Part shown: positions 8,136 through 16,200 of the stretch, piece by piece | Position numbering within the stretch: position 1 is the first letter of the stretch | Layout of the letters: every line of letters begins with the position of its first letter | Assembly: GCA_050946375.1 (NCBI GenBank) | Contig: JBMNUT010000024.1 | Span: 1 to 16,936, forward strand | Length of the DNA: 16,936 nucleotides | From: UBA1794 sp050946375 | GTDB taxonomy: Bacteria; Bacteroidota; Bacteroidia; Bacteroidales; Bacteroidaceae | Reading direction: 5' to 3' | The notes under the pieces: model-generated | What the model saw: the letters and a program-made list of their open reading frames with translations, nothing else | Told to the model about the DNA's origin: nothing | Database searches by the model: none | Position numbers and translations under genes: made by a program

Positions 8136-8166
8136 CAAAAATACGAAATAAACGAAATTTATGCAA
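8136..8166 (-). promoter_or_regulatory. Promoter of the candidate small RNA
   Basis: Minus strand: TTG at 8166-8164, exactly 20 bases, then TATTTTTG at 8143-8136. The same spacing occurs at the galactosidase, M48 and HU-side promoters. Confidence 0.6.
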
Positions 8167-8271
8167 GAAAAAGATTCGTGAATTTTTGTAGAAGTTGCCC
8201 TTTTTCCTGCTTTTTTTCTTCCTCCCTTTCCCGCCGGGCTATTGCCTTCGGCCGGCTCTGCGCCCCGTCTT

Positions 8272-8529
8272 TTACGAGGCTTCCGCCGCGCCGCCTGTCG
8301 CTTGTCGCGCCAGCCGTTCGTTCAGGCTGCGGAGTTCCTCGTAGAGCCCGTTCAGGCGTTGCGATACCTGTATGTAGTCTTCCTGAAACCGTTTCACCTG
8401 TTCCATCAGGTAGGTCATGCGGTCTTCCACGAAGTCGGTAAACTGGTCGAGCACTTCCTGCTGTTTGCTGCTGCGTCCCCCGATGAGTGCCCGGAGAAAG
8501 CGGGAGAGCAGTTCGATAAACGTATTCAT
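8272..8529 (-). CDS. Small coiled-coil protein of unknown function
   Basis: I do not recognise this 85-residue protein. Residues 1-17 (MNTFIELLSRFLRALIG) look like an amphipathic or membrane-contacting helix. Residues 25-75 are charged and heptad-like (EVLDQFTDFVEDRMTYLMEQ, then VKRFQEDYIQVSQRLNGLYE), suggesting a coiled coil. There is no signal peptide or cysteine. The ATG at 8529 is chosen because upstream codons in the same frame are low-complexity and cross two hairpins. It lies 208 bases downstream of the HU-related gene on the same strand, with no separate promoter seen, so the two may share a transcript. Small proteins beside HU-type genes are common in Bacteroidales, but this one does not match the short hydrophobic kind I know. 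Confidence 0.6.
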   Translation of the reverse strand: MNTFIELLSRFLRALIGGRSSKQQEVLDQFTDFVEDRMTYLMEQVKRFQEDYIQVSQRLNGLYEELRSLNERLARQATGGAAEAS

Positions 8530-8612
8530 GTCTTTTGTTTTGATTAGGTTATTGGTTCTTTTTATTGTTTTGATGGTTGGTTGGATAAACGGCGGCCAAA
8601 GCATGTCCGTTG

Positions 8613-8629
8613 TTCCCCCGGCGGGGGAA
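8613..8629. promoter_or_regulatory. GC-rich hairpin between the HU-related gene and the small gene
   Basis: TTCCCCC at 8613-8619 pairs perfectly with 8623-8629 around a three-base loop. A second hairpin at 8681-8698 (six pairs, six-base loop) lies nearer HU. Neither has a T-tract, so they may pause or stabilise RNA rather than stop transcription. Confidence 0.4.
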
Positions 8630-8737
8630 AGGAGCGGTGTACCCGAACCGGAGTCCCGGTACACTCTCCTTCCGGCGCGTCGGAACCGTTACGTTCCGGC
8701 GTCGCCCTCTTGCTCTCAGGCCGGTAGCCCGCAGCGG

Positions 8738-9169
8738 TTAGTTGCCCTGTCCGCTTTCGGTGTCATCCGTCGTAGTCGAGCTGCTGCCCTGGCTCCAGCG
8801 GGAGAAAGTCGTGGTGGCGGCTATCTGCTTCAGCGCCGTCGAGGGGCGGAACACGATGTTCGCCTTCTTGATCAGGTCCGTGGTCCAGTCCGTTTCGCTG
8901 GTGGCGCCGCCGCGGTTGAGCACCCTCAGTTGCAGGTGCCCCAGTTCGCCCAGTTCCACGATTTGCCCGCTTTGCAGGCGGTCCTTGATGTCGTCGATCA
9001 GGGCGGCGATGACCGCCAGGATGTCCGGTCGCGTTACGGTACACCGGTCTTCGATTTTGCTCACGATCATGTCCATCGTACTGCGTCCGGCAGTTACGGC
9101 TACGGCATAATACTTGTCTACACGTCCCGAACCTTCGGGCACATTTCGTCTTGCTACTTTGTAAATCAT
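8738..9169 (-). CDS. HU-related histone-like DNA-binding protein (Bacteroidales HU-HIG type)
   Basis: The 143-residue protein fits the Bacteroidales HU-related family: a short N-terminal strand segment (MIYKVARRNV), then an HU-like helical part (TVTRPDILAVIAALIDDIKD, residues 44-63), GQIVELGELGHLQLRVLNRG (68-87), and the ending VFRPSTALKQI typical of HU-fold DNA-binding arms. It probably binds DNA non-specifically and shapes the nucleoid, or acts on nearby DNA. The start ATG at 9169 follows an A-rich stretch, as usual in this phylum. No promoter lies directly upstream. The nearest good one is at 9692-9722, giving a leader of over 500 bases. The small coiled-coil gene follows on the same strand. 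The family is clear; the specific role is not. Confidence 0.85.
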   Translation of the reverse strand: MIYKVARRNVPEGSGRVDKYYAVAVTAGRSTMDMIVSKIEDRCTVTRPDILAVIAALIDDIKDRLQSGQIVELGELGHLQLRVLNRGGATSETDWTTDLIKKANIVFRPSTALKQIAATTTFSRWSQGSSSTTTDDTESGQGN

Positions 9170-9691
9170 TGTTTTGATTTGATTTTAAGGGTTAATGAAT
9201 AAGTGGGTTTGTTTTCATGCGCTGTCGTCTTTCCGTTTCGGGGCACGGCGGATCCGTTTCCGTGTTCCGGCGGTTCAGGGGCAGGGCACATCGCCCGCGG
9301 GAAGCGGGCGCAGGCATGCGGCACAGGTCGGGCCGCACGGGGGACTGCCTGGGCACAAGGGCGCAGGCAGTTTCGTCTGTAAAAACAGTATGATATTGGA
9401 GTATCCGAACAACCCGTCCACTCATGTTTTCCGGGGTGGGGTGGAGCGGGAACAGCAGAAGAGCGGAAGCCGGATGTGTCGGGAATAGAAGTATGTTAAC
9501 TGTAAAGGGGTAAAAGAGTAATCTGATCCGGTTTCCGCCTTATGAGTAGTAAATTCGTTTCAGTTGATCAGGGGGGTGCAGAATGTCATGGTACTCGTCG
9601 CTTTCCGCTTTCGGAAGCGCTTTTAAGGTTAATTCTCGTCGCTCCTTCTTCGCCGCTTCCGCAGGGAAGCCGTCCTGAATGATTGACACTA
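9170..9691 (-). other. Long gene-free stretch, predicted HU leader
   Basis: Roughly 520 bases without a convincing gene, downstream of a good minus-strand promoter. It contains several potential hairpins: a perfect six-pair stem around CUGC just after the predicted start site, a five-pair stem around AAAG, and the eight-pair stem at 9344-9371. Open frames on either strand have arginine- and proline-rich compositions typical of chance reading frames in GC-rich DNA. It could be a structured leader or hold a separate small RNA. Confidence 0.4.
9344..9371. repeat. Perfect 8-base inverted repeat in the HU upstream region
   Basis: ACTGCCTG at 9344-9351 is the exact reverse complement of 9364-9371, with a 12-base loop. 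No T-tract follows on either strand, so a terminator role is not supported. Confidence 0.55.
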
Positions 9692-9722
9692 CAAAGGTAA
9701 TGCGAGTTCGTCGCTTATGCAA
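9692..9722 (-). promoter_or_regulatory. Promoter directed toward the HU-related gene
   Basis: Minus strand: TTG at 9722-9720, exactly 20 bases, then TACCTTTG at 9699-9692. The next minus-strand gene is HU, 523 bases away. It lies just after the terminator that closes the ATPase/DUF4435 genes. Confidence 0.65.
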
Positions 9723-9778
9723 GCATTTTCGGAGATTTTTTTCGAAGAATTTCTTATCTTTCTGATTTCCTGCCCAAT

Positions 9779-9806
9779 AAAAAAGAGTCCCCCGCCGCGT
9801 CCTCTT
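9779..9806 (-). terminator. Probable terminator after the DUF4435 gene
   Basis: AAGAG/CTCTT (9802-9806 with 9783-9787) forms a short imperfect stem around a GC-rich interior, followed by six T residues on the minus strand. It starts two bases past the stop codon. The stem is weak but the T-tract and position fit. Confidence 0.5.
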
Positions 9807-9807
9807 C

Positions 9808-10890
9808 CTATTCGCTCAGGCGCTCCCTCAAATCTTTTATAAGTCGCAGATATTGAGGCATTTCGGGCGGCACGGCAAACTGGAAGTTCTTTTTCAGCGC
9901 CTCGCTCAGGGGCGTCAGCGCGTTGTGGTAGGCGCTCAGTTCGTTGCGCAGCTGTTCCTTCGTCGTGGCCAGGCGGCGTATTTCCTCTTCCCGCTGCGAC
10001 CGCAGCCGTGTGCACAGCGGTGTCAGCAGCGGCAGCACCACGTTTTCCATCAGGTGGTGTCCCTGTATATATAAATAGGTAGTGTCCGCTTCTACGCCCA
10101 ACTCCTTCAGCTGTCCGCCCAGCCGCTCCACGGCCGCCCGCTCGCCGTGGTAGCTCCGTTCCAGCCGCTTCAGGGTACGTTCCACGCGGTGCCGCAGGCG
10201 GGGCAGGCGCAACGTCTCCTTTTGCGGTGTGCCCGGGGCATGCCGCAGGGGGCGTTGCCCGCGGCGGGCGGTGGCGGCGGGCGTGTCCTCGGCCGGCGGG
10301 GCAAACGGGTCGAAGTGCTCCAGCCGCGTGATCTGGTTGAACTCCGTCATCGGGAAGCGCCCCTCCTGCCGGCGGCGGTAGAAGTGTATGTTCCACAGGA
10401 ACAGCGGGTAAATCGTGCGCGAGTAGTACGCCATGAAGGCTTCCAGGTCCACCGCGTTCGTGTCGTTCAGCGTGGCCGCCGTGCAGCTCTCGTGCAGGGC
10501 GGGGGCGTAGCAGTGGTAGCTCTCGATGGCGTAGGCATACGTCTGGAAGAAGTACGGGTTCTGGTTCAGCTGCCGCGCGTTGTGCGTGGCCGTCTGCAGC
10601 AGGTAGTCGTAGTCGCTGTCCACACAGGCAATGATGCTCTTCCCTAAGGCCACGTCGCGCAGGGCGCTCATCAGCGCCTGCCGCTTCCCCTTGGCCAGGG
10701 CGCGCGCGTCGGGCAGCATGATCTGGAAGTAGCGTGTCTCGTCCTCCAGGCGCGACAGGATGTGCCGCCAGAAGGCGATGTCCTCATAGCTCTCCACGTA
10801 GGCTATGATTTTCCGCCGCGCCCGCTGCGGTTGCAGCCGTTGGGCAGCCTCCCAGTAGCGGGAAGTCAGGTTTTGGCGAAGGCTCTTCAT
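9808..10890 (-). CDS. DUF4435 (TOPRIM-like) protein, AriB-like partner of the adjacent ATPase
   Basis: This 360-residue protein has the DUF4435 TOPRIM layout: a glutamate motif YVESYEDIAFW (E33), a DxD motif CVDSDYDYLL (D91, D93), the family's AIESYHCYAP segment, and a C-terminal IQGHHLMENVVLPLL element with a helical end. All expected metal-binding residues are present, so it may be an active nuclease. The ATG at 10890 is chosen because it overlaps the ATPase stop codon in an ATGA (10887-10890). The next in-frame start upstream, at 10959, would create a 73-base overlap and a poor N-terminus. In the PARIS system an AAA ATPase (AriA) holds a DUF4435 effector (AriB) that is released on phage attack and damages tRNA. 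The same role is inferred here, not shown. An OLD-like repair or housekeeping role is the alternative. Confidence 0.75.
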   Translation of the reverse strand: MKSLRQNLTSRYWEAAQRLQPQRARRKIIAYVESYEDIAFWRHILSRLEDETRYFQIMLPDARALAKGKRQALMSALRDVALGKSIIACVDSDYDYLLQTATHNARQLNQNPYFFQTYAYAIESYHCYAPALHESCTAATLNDTNAVDLEAFMAYYSRTIYPLFLWNIHFYRRRQEGRFPMTEFNQITRLEHFDPFAPPAEDTPAATARRGQRPLRHAPGTPQKETLRLPRLRHRVERTLKRLERSYHGERAAVERLGGQLKELGVEADTTYLYIQGHHLMENVVLPLLTPLCTRLRSQREEEIRRLATTKEQLRNELSAYHNALTPLSEALKKNFQFAVPPEMPQYLRLIKDLRERLSE

Positions 10891-11738
10891 GGCTGCTGGG
10901 CAGGCGCTTGGGGTTCGGAGTGCGTGATGTCGCTCATTTCCGTCACGGCGTCGAGCCAACCGTCCATGATGAGGGCCGGGCTGTGCGTGGCCAGTATGAT
11001 TTGCGCGTGCGGGTTAAGCTGCCGTATGCAGCCTATGAGTTGCTGCTGCCACTCCACGTGCAGGCTGATTTCCGGCTCGTCCATGAGCAGCGTGTACGGC
11101 TGGCAGTCTTGTATCAGCACCGTCAGCAGGATCACCAGTATCTGCTTCTCCCCCGACGAGAGCTGGTAGGGGGCCAGCCGTTGCCCGTTGGGCAGGAGGA
11201 AGGCAATCTCGTTGTGCGTGCGGTCCAGCCGTTTGCCCGTCTCGCGGAACAGGCGGTCTATCGTGTCCTGAAACGTGCGCCGCGGCGTGCCCGCCTCCAG
11301 GGCCTTCTGGCGCGACTCGTCGCTGTTGTCCTGCAGGTAGTCGATGATGCGGTTGCTCACGTTCACCTGGTAGTCCAGGTAGCGCCGTTGCAGATGGTAG
11401 AGCTGCAGGTCCAGCTCCGTCTTCACGTTGTGGTCCGAGAGCCGCCCTAAGGCGTCGCCCGACACCAGCGGGCGGTCGAACGAGCGGATCACGTCGTAGC
11501 GTATGGAGTCGGCCTCGGCCGGTTCGTAGTAGAGGCGTACCGTAGCCCCCGTCAGCTCCGAGCGGAACGTCCCCTTCGAGGCATTCTTCAGGATGGCGTT
11601 GAGCAGGTTGATGAGCGTACTTTTCCCGATGCCGTTCACCCCGCTCAGTATGTTCACGTCGGGGCGCAGCGTCCAGCTGATGTCGTGCTGCCCCCAGAGA
11701 TGGGTGATTTCGATGCGGCGGATGTATTCTGCATTCAT
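10887..11738 (-). CDS. ABC/AAA-type ATPase, AriA-like
   Basis: This 283-residue soluble ATPase resembles SMC/OLD/AAA_15-AAA_21 proteins. It has an N-terminal Walker A GVNGIGKST (33-41, K39), a middle helical region (about 100-175), an ABC signature LSSGEKQ (193-199), Walker B LLMDEPEIS (217-225) and a switch histidine ATHSPA (H252). There are no membrane segments or permease neighbours, so it is not a transporter subunit. It is short for the family, with a small insert between Walker A and the signature. Its stop codon overlaps the start of the DUF4435 gene, implying coupled production in a fixed ratio. It lies 67 bases after the M48 gene on the same strand with no clear promoter of its own. 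The pairing with DUF4435 suggests a PARIS-like sensor role. Confidence 0.8.
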   Translation of the reverse strand: MNAEYIRRIEITHLWGQHDISWTLRPDVNILSGVNGIGKSTLINLLNAILKNASKGTFRSELTGATVRLYYEPAEADSIRYDVIRSFDRPLVSGDALGRLSDHNVKTELDLQLYHLQRRYLDYQVNVSNRIIDYLQDNSDESRQKALEAGTPRRTFQDTIDRLFRETGKRLDRTHNEIAFLLPNGQRLAPYQLSSGEKQILVILLTVLIQDCQPYTLLMDEPEISLHVEWQQQLIGCIRQLNPHAQIILATHSPALIMDGWLDAVTEMSDITHSEPQAPAQQP

Positions 11739-11805
11739 GGCTGTGTGTGGTATATATAATATAGGTATAGGTTTCGTTTTCGCAGGGCGTCGGAGCCGGT
11801 CCGTT

Positions 11806-12738
11806 TCAGCGCCCGCCGTTCAGTTCCTCGGGCGTAAAGACCCGTGTGCCGCTCGTCGGTACGCCGCCCACGATGCGCGTCGTGCCTCCCGAGGCCGGCG
11901 TCGTTACCGGTTGGCTGCCCCCTTTGTAGTAGCGCAAGGCCTCGGGCATCAGCTCGCGCAGGTTCTCGATGCGCGTCTCGTCCGACGGGTGGGTGCTCAT
12001 GAACTCCGGCGTCGAGCCGCTCGTCCCGGCCGACATGCGTTGCCAGAAAGGTATGGCCGCCTGAGGGTCGTAGCCCGCCATGGCGGCAAAGATGAGCCCG
12101 ATGCGGTCGGCCTCGCTCTCGTTCTGGCGGGAGTAGGGCAGCGTGACCCCGTATTTGGCCCCAAGTCCGAACACCTGCTGCGCCAGCACCTGCGAGGTGG
12201 CCGACTTCGAGGCCATCACGCTCGACAGCGCCTGGCCCCCGTAGTTCAGCAGCAACTGGCGGCTGATTTGTTCGGCCGAGTGACGGGCCACCGCGTGGGC
12301 CACCTCGTGCCCCAGTACGATGGCCAGTCCGTTCGCGTCGCGCGTATAGGGCAGGATGCCTTCGTACACCACGATTTTGCCGCCCGGCATGCAGAAGGCG
12401 TTCGGCGTCGCGTCCTGCACGAGGTTGAACTCCCAGGCATAGTTCTGTATCTCCGAGGCCTGCCCGTTCTGCCGCAGATAGGTCTCCACGGCCGAGGCGA
12501 TGCGTTGCCCCACGGTACGCACCAGCTGCGTCTGGGCGGCGTCGGTCGACTTCTTGGCCGTGCGCATGTATTCCGAGTAGTTCTGCTGGCTCAGGCTCAG
12601 CACTTCGCTGTCGCTCACCAAGAGCAACTGTTTGCGCCCTGTGATGGCCACGCTCGAGCAGGCGGCCAGCGCGGCCCCTGCGGCCAGACAGAGTGCCGTC
12701 CTGCGCAGCATACGGTAGAAAGAAGTAGTTTTTTTCAT
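11806..12738 (-). CDS. M48 family metallopeptidase, lipoprotein
   Basis: A zinc-dependent protease anchored in the envelope. The start at 12738 gives a 310-residue protein with a basic N-terminus, a hydrophobic core and a lipobox LAAC (C27), so it is a lipoprotein. The residues after the cysteine are SSVAI, without the acidic surface-export signal. This suggests it faces the periplasm. The zinc site is HEVAH (H144, E145, H148), and the third ligand is E209 in ESEADRIG. The HPSDETRI segment near residue 265 is typical of LoiP/BepA-type M48 proteases, which degrade misfolded outer-membrane proteins. An earlier in-frame ATG at 12819 lies upstream of the predicted promoter and is rejected. Its promoter may also serve the ATPase/DUF4435 pair downstream. 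Confidence 0.92.
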   Translation of the reverse strand: MKKTTSFYRMLRRTALCLAAGAALAACSSVAITGRKQLLLVSDSEVLSLSQQNYSEYMRTAKKSTDAAQTQLVRTVGQRIASAVETYLRQNGQASEIQNYAWEFNLVQDATPNAFCMPGGKIVVYEGILPYTRDANGLAIVLGHEVAHAVARHSAEQISRQLLLNYGGQALSSVMASKSATSQVLAQQVFGLGAKYGVTLPYSRQNESEADRIGLIFAAMAGYDPQAAIPFWQRMSAGTSGSTPEFMSTHPSDETRIENLRELMPEALRYYKGGSQPVTTPASGGTTRIVGGVPTSGTRVFTPEELNGGR

Positions 12739-12768
12739 AGGGCTTTTTTCTTTGTAGGATTGGTGGAG

Positions 12769-12799
12769 CAAAGATAGTGAAAGGCGAGTGCAGAGGCAA
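12769..12799 (-). promoter_or_regulatory. Promoter of the M48 gene
   Basis: Minus strand: TTG at 12799-12797, exactly 20 bases, then TATCTTTG at 12776-12769, about 31 bases before the ATG. No other good promoter is seen before the ATPase gene, so it may drive all three genes. Confidence 0.75.
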
Positions 12800-12882
12800 G
12801 TGAAAACGCAGTTTTTCAAAGAAAAGACCGCCCCGTTCCCGTGCAGGCAACGCCGCAGATTGCGTGTTATGGCGTACTGAAG

Positions 12883-12955
12883 AAAGACTTGCCGCTTTTT
12901 CAGAAACTCCTCTCACCTTTTCCTCGAAAGTGGCAAGTCTTTTATCATTTCGAGG
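12883..12955. repeat. Long inverted repeat with a competing second hairpin, divergent intergenic region
   Basis: AAAGACTTGCC at 12883-12893 is the perfect reverse complement of 12932-12942. The stem extends inward six more pairs with two wobbles, giving 17 pairs and a 26-base loop. CCTCGAAA at 12922-12929 is also the exact complement of 12948-12955, forming a hairpin that cannot coexist with the first. The plus strand continues TTTTATCATTT after the first stem. It lies upstream of both neighbouring genes, so an ordinary terminator role is not explained. Confidence 0.6.
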
Positions 12956-13085
12956 GGAAAATTAACGGCATTGAAGAGGCACATATCGTCCGTTCCCGTG
13001 TCTCTTTTGTAATATACACCTATATAGTGCAAGTTTTTGCAGTTAAAGAGCCTTAAAAAAAGAACGGAGGTAAATTATTTCTATT

Positions 13086-13093
13086 TATATTTG
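13086..13093 (+). promoter_or_regulatory. Possible -7 box for the 1063-residue protein gene
   Basis: TATATTTG matches the TAnnTTTG consensus, but no TTG is found 19-21 bases upstream. It would give a leader of about 160 bases. This is the best match in the region and is only tentative. Confidence 0.35.
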
Positions 13094-13117
13094 AGGCAGA
13101 CTTTTGAGGGCCTCCGA

Positions 13118-13135
13118 TTCCTGCGCAAGCAGGAG
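13118..13135 (+). promoter_or_regulatory. Leader hairpin with a GCAA tetraloop
   Basis: TCCTGC at 13119-13124 pairs with 13129-13134 around GCAA, a stable GNRA-type loop; a T-G pair extends it. Just before it, CCTCCG (13111-13116) can pair with CGGAGG at 13065-13070 or, as GCCTC (13110-13114), with GAGGC at 13093-13097. Alternative folds of the leader are therefore possible. Confidence 0.45.
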
Positions 13136-13257
13136 ATGCGTTTCAGCCGAGGCGGGAGCGTAGAAAAAGGAAGCCTGACTTCATAACTAAGCATAACACT
13201 GATACCGAGAGAAAGTAAACGTAACATTTGAGATTTAACATGTTTAATTTAAGTACT

Positions 13258-16200
13258 ATGAGAAAGTTTATTCTATCTGCGGCGGCTCCGCTCTTCTGTG
13301 CGGGGTTGCTGATTGCGGCTTTACCGGCCGCGGCACAGGAAGAGACTACCGCTCCCGAACCGGGGACGGATATGTCTTCTTATCTGACGAATTCGAACTT
13401 CGATGGCAACTATGATGGCTGGACGCTTGAAGGAGGTGGTGTAAACATCAACTCCAATTTGTGCGAGGCTTATGAAACTCAGCACAATGGCTTGTATCTT
13501 TATCAGGATGTTACCGGACTGCCGATGGGCGTGTACAAACTGACGGCAGAAGGTTTCTATCGTCCGGGATGGAACGATGAAGGTGCGGCTTATGCAAATG
13601 GTGATCCGGGAGTATGCCCTGCCCGTTTCTTCATCTCTACGGCGACCCAGAAGCTGACGGCCAATCTCTGTTGCTTGTATGCCACGGATTACAGACTGTC
13701 CAGTGGAGGTATCGGCGGATATGCCAACTCCATGTCAGAAGCACGTACCGTTTTTGATGCAACGGACGATTACCTCGTTACGATGGACAACCTGTATGTA
13801 GGCGCTGACGGTACACTCCGTCTGGGTATCGAAGGCGTTGCCGAGTCTTATGGTGGCTTGTGGAGTATCTGGGGTAATTTCACTTTGACTTACGAGAGTG
13901 AATTGAGCCTGGATGGCTATCGGACGCTTGCCGACGGCGTGGCAAACGAAATCTTCAACCTGGTGATGAACTACAGCTTCAGCGGTGGTACGGCCATTGA
14001 AGATGCCGTGTATGAAATGCAAGACAACATGTACGGCGAAACGATGGACGAAGTGGAGGCCAACATGGCTCAGCTGAATGAATGGCTGGAGGAGATGCAG
14101 GCTGCCAATGAAGCATGTGCCAATCTGGAAGCTGCCATGGCTGAGTACAACGAATGGATTGGGCAAGGTTATCCCGGTGCTGCCGACTTGACCGCGGTCT
14201 ACGAGAGCGTGGCTCCGATTCTGGACGGTGCCGAGAAAGAGGACGGAACTCCTTATTATGCGGCTGACATCGACTCGTGCGTAACCGCTCTCGAAGAGGC
14301 TATCCGCAACTACCGCATGAGCGTGGCAATACCGGCTGAAGGACTGGACGTAACGTTTGCCATTCCCAATGCTAACTTTACCAATGAAGAAGGACATGCA
14401 TCGAGCGAAGGTTGGATGACTAATAACACGAAAGCCGACGGTAGCGCTGCTACGGGTGACTTCCGCTTGAATACGTTCGGACCGGAAGGCGACGTGAAGA
14501 ACTGGTGGAACAACTGGTCGGGTAACGTAAGCGACTGTGCAAACATGGATGTATATACCGAAATGCACAACCTGCCCGCCGGCTATTATTCCTTCTCCTT
14601 GATTCACACGACGGATGGAGCTGTTACCAACCAATGCGCTTATGCAAACTCGGCTTATGACCAGAAGGAATCTCTCCTTCCGACCAATATTACGGAATTG
14701 GGCACTACCGGTTGGAATACCGATCCGACACGTTGGGATACGCTTTATGTGGACTCCGTATTGGTAGGTTCCGACGGTTACCTCCGCGTAGGTATGCACT
14801 CCAACTTGAACTCGGCATCTTCCGCCGGTTGGTTCTGCATCACGGACTGCAAGCTGACTTACTACGGCTCGGGTGATGGCTCGATCAACGACCTGATGCG
14901 CGACGCTCTGCTCGCACGCGGCGATACCCTCCTGACAGAGGACTTCCTGGCTGTGCAGAAAGCATACCTGACCACGGGTATGGAGACGCTCCGCGCTGCG
15001 GACATCACGACCGACGAGGCTGCTACTGCGGCATTCGACGCGTTTACCGTTGTGCTCGATTCGTGTGAGGCTGCCGTGGATTCGATGGCTGACTTCCGCA
15101 CGACTTACTACGACCCGATCGTGGCTATGATTGAAACCGCTCCGACCGACGAACTGGCTACGACAATCGGCCTGTTCAAAGGCATGTGCGACCAGATGAT
15201 TGCGGCCGAGACGACGACCGTCGAAATGTTCTACGGAATGATCAAGCCGCAGGCTGCCGCATTCTTGGACTATGCGAACGCGTACATCGCTGCCAACGAA
15301 TACACCATGGGTTCGGTAGAAGAAGTGGCAAACGTCATCACGCAGGTATTGACTGCCCAGAACGCCGCCGTTACGGAGAATCCGCTTGTTTCGGCTACGG
15401 CTGCCCAGAATGCGACCGACCTGCTCGAGTTTGCACAGGTGTACGACAATGCACTGCTCACAATGGCTGTGGAAGGCGTCTACAATGCCGATACATTGAG
15501 CGTAATCTCCGGCTTGGTTAGCGATGCAGCTACGGCTATGCTTGCTGATCAGGATAACATCGATGCTTATACGACCAACATCAGTTTGCTCGTTAAGCGC
15601 TTGACGCTGACGGCTGCAGGTGCTGTATTGCCCGATGGTTCTATCGACCTTACCTCTTGGATTACCAATGCGGACATCGAGATAGTAGATGCCGGTGGAA
15701 ACCGCACGGCTGCTCCGGAAGGATGGGAAGGCTTTACCAAAGGTGGTAACGGAAACTTCTGGACTCCGCTGGATGGAAATGAAGGCGCACAAGGTGAATA
15801 TGCACTCGAAGGATGGGCTGAAAATCCCTCAAAGCATACGTTCAACTACTATCAGACCATTAAGGGTATGCCCGCTGGTTCGTATCGTGTAACTGTATTG
15901 GCTCGTGATATGCAAAGTAAATTGGCTAATGGCGCTTCCAAACTCTATGTAACCACTTCCGAAGGACGTGAGTACATTGAACCGATTTATTCGCATCCTG
16001 TATTGACTAACGATACGCTGGTTTACGATACGACTTATGTAGAAGGTAGTACGACGGAGATTGCTTCAATTACTTCTCGTCCTAATGTAGACGATAAGAC
16101 GTATGACCTTTACGAGATTGATGATATCTGGATCACGAATGATGGTGCAAATATGACCATCGGTGTACGCCGTGATTCACTTGGCGTCTGCAACTGGTTC

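Noticed and set aside
7999..8151. A 50-residue plus-strand frame beginning MKNINQVLLKLSGR
   Set aside because: No plus-strand promoter, composition becomes arginine-rich and random-like, and the opposite strand carries a promoter and terminator framing the same region.
9192..9425. Minus-strand frame of 77 residues upstream of HU
   Set aside because: Arginine- and proline-rich, covers the eight-pair hairpin, and has no family resemblance.
9540..9722. Minus-strand frame of 60 residues overlapping the 9692-9722 promoter
   Set aside because: Its ATG lies upstream of the predicted start site; only a GTG almost at the start site would remain. A leaderless small protein cannot be excluded but is not supported.
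12841..13056. A 71-residue plus-strand frame starting at GTG 12841
   Set aside because: It spans the long inverted repeat, has no promoter or recognisable similarity, and the repeat explains the sequence better.
13735..15792. A 685-residue minus-strand open frame opposite the large secreted protein
   Set aside because: It is a mirror of a clear plus-strand gene with signal peptide and tail; no motif of its own.
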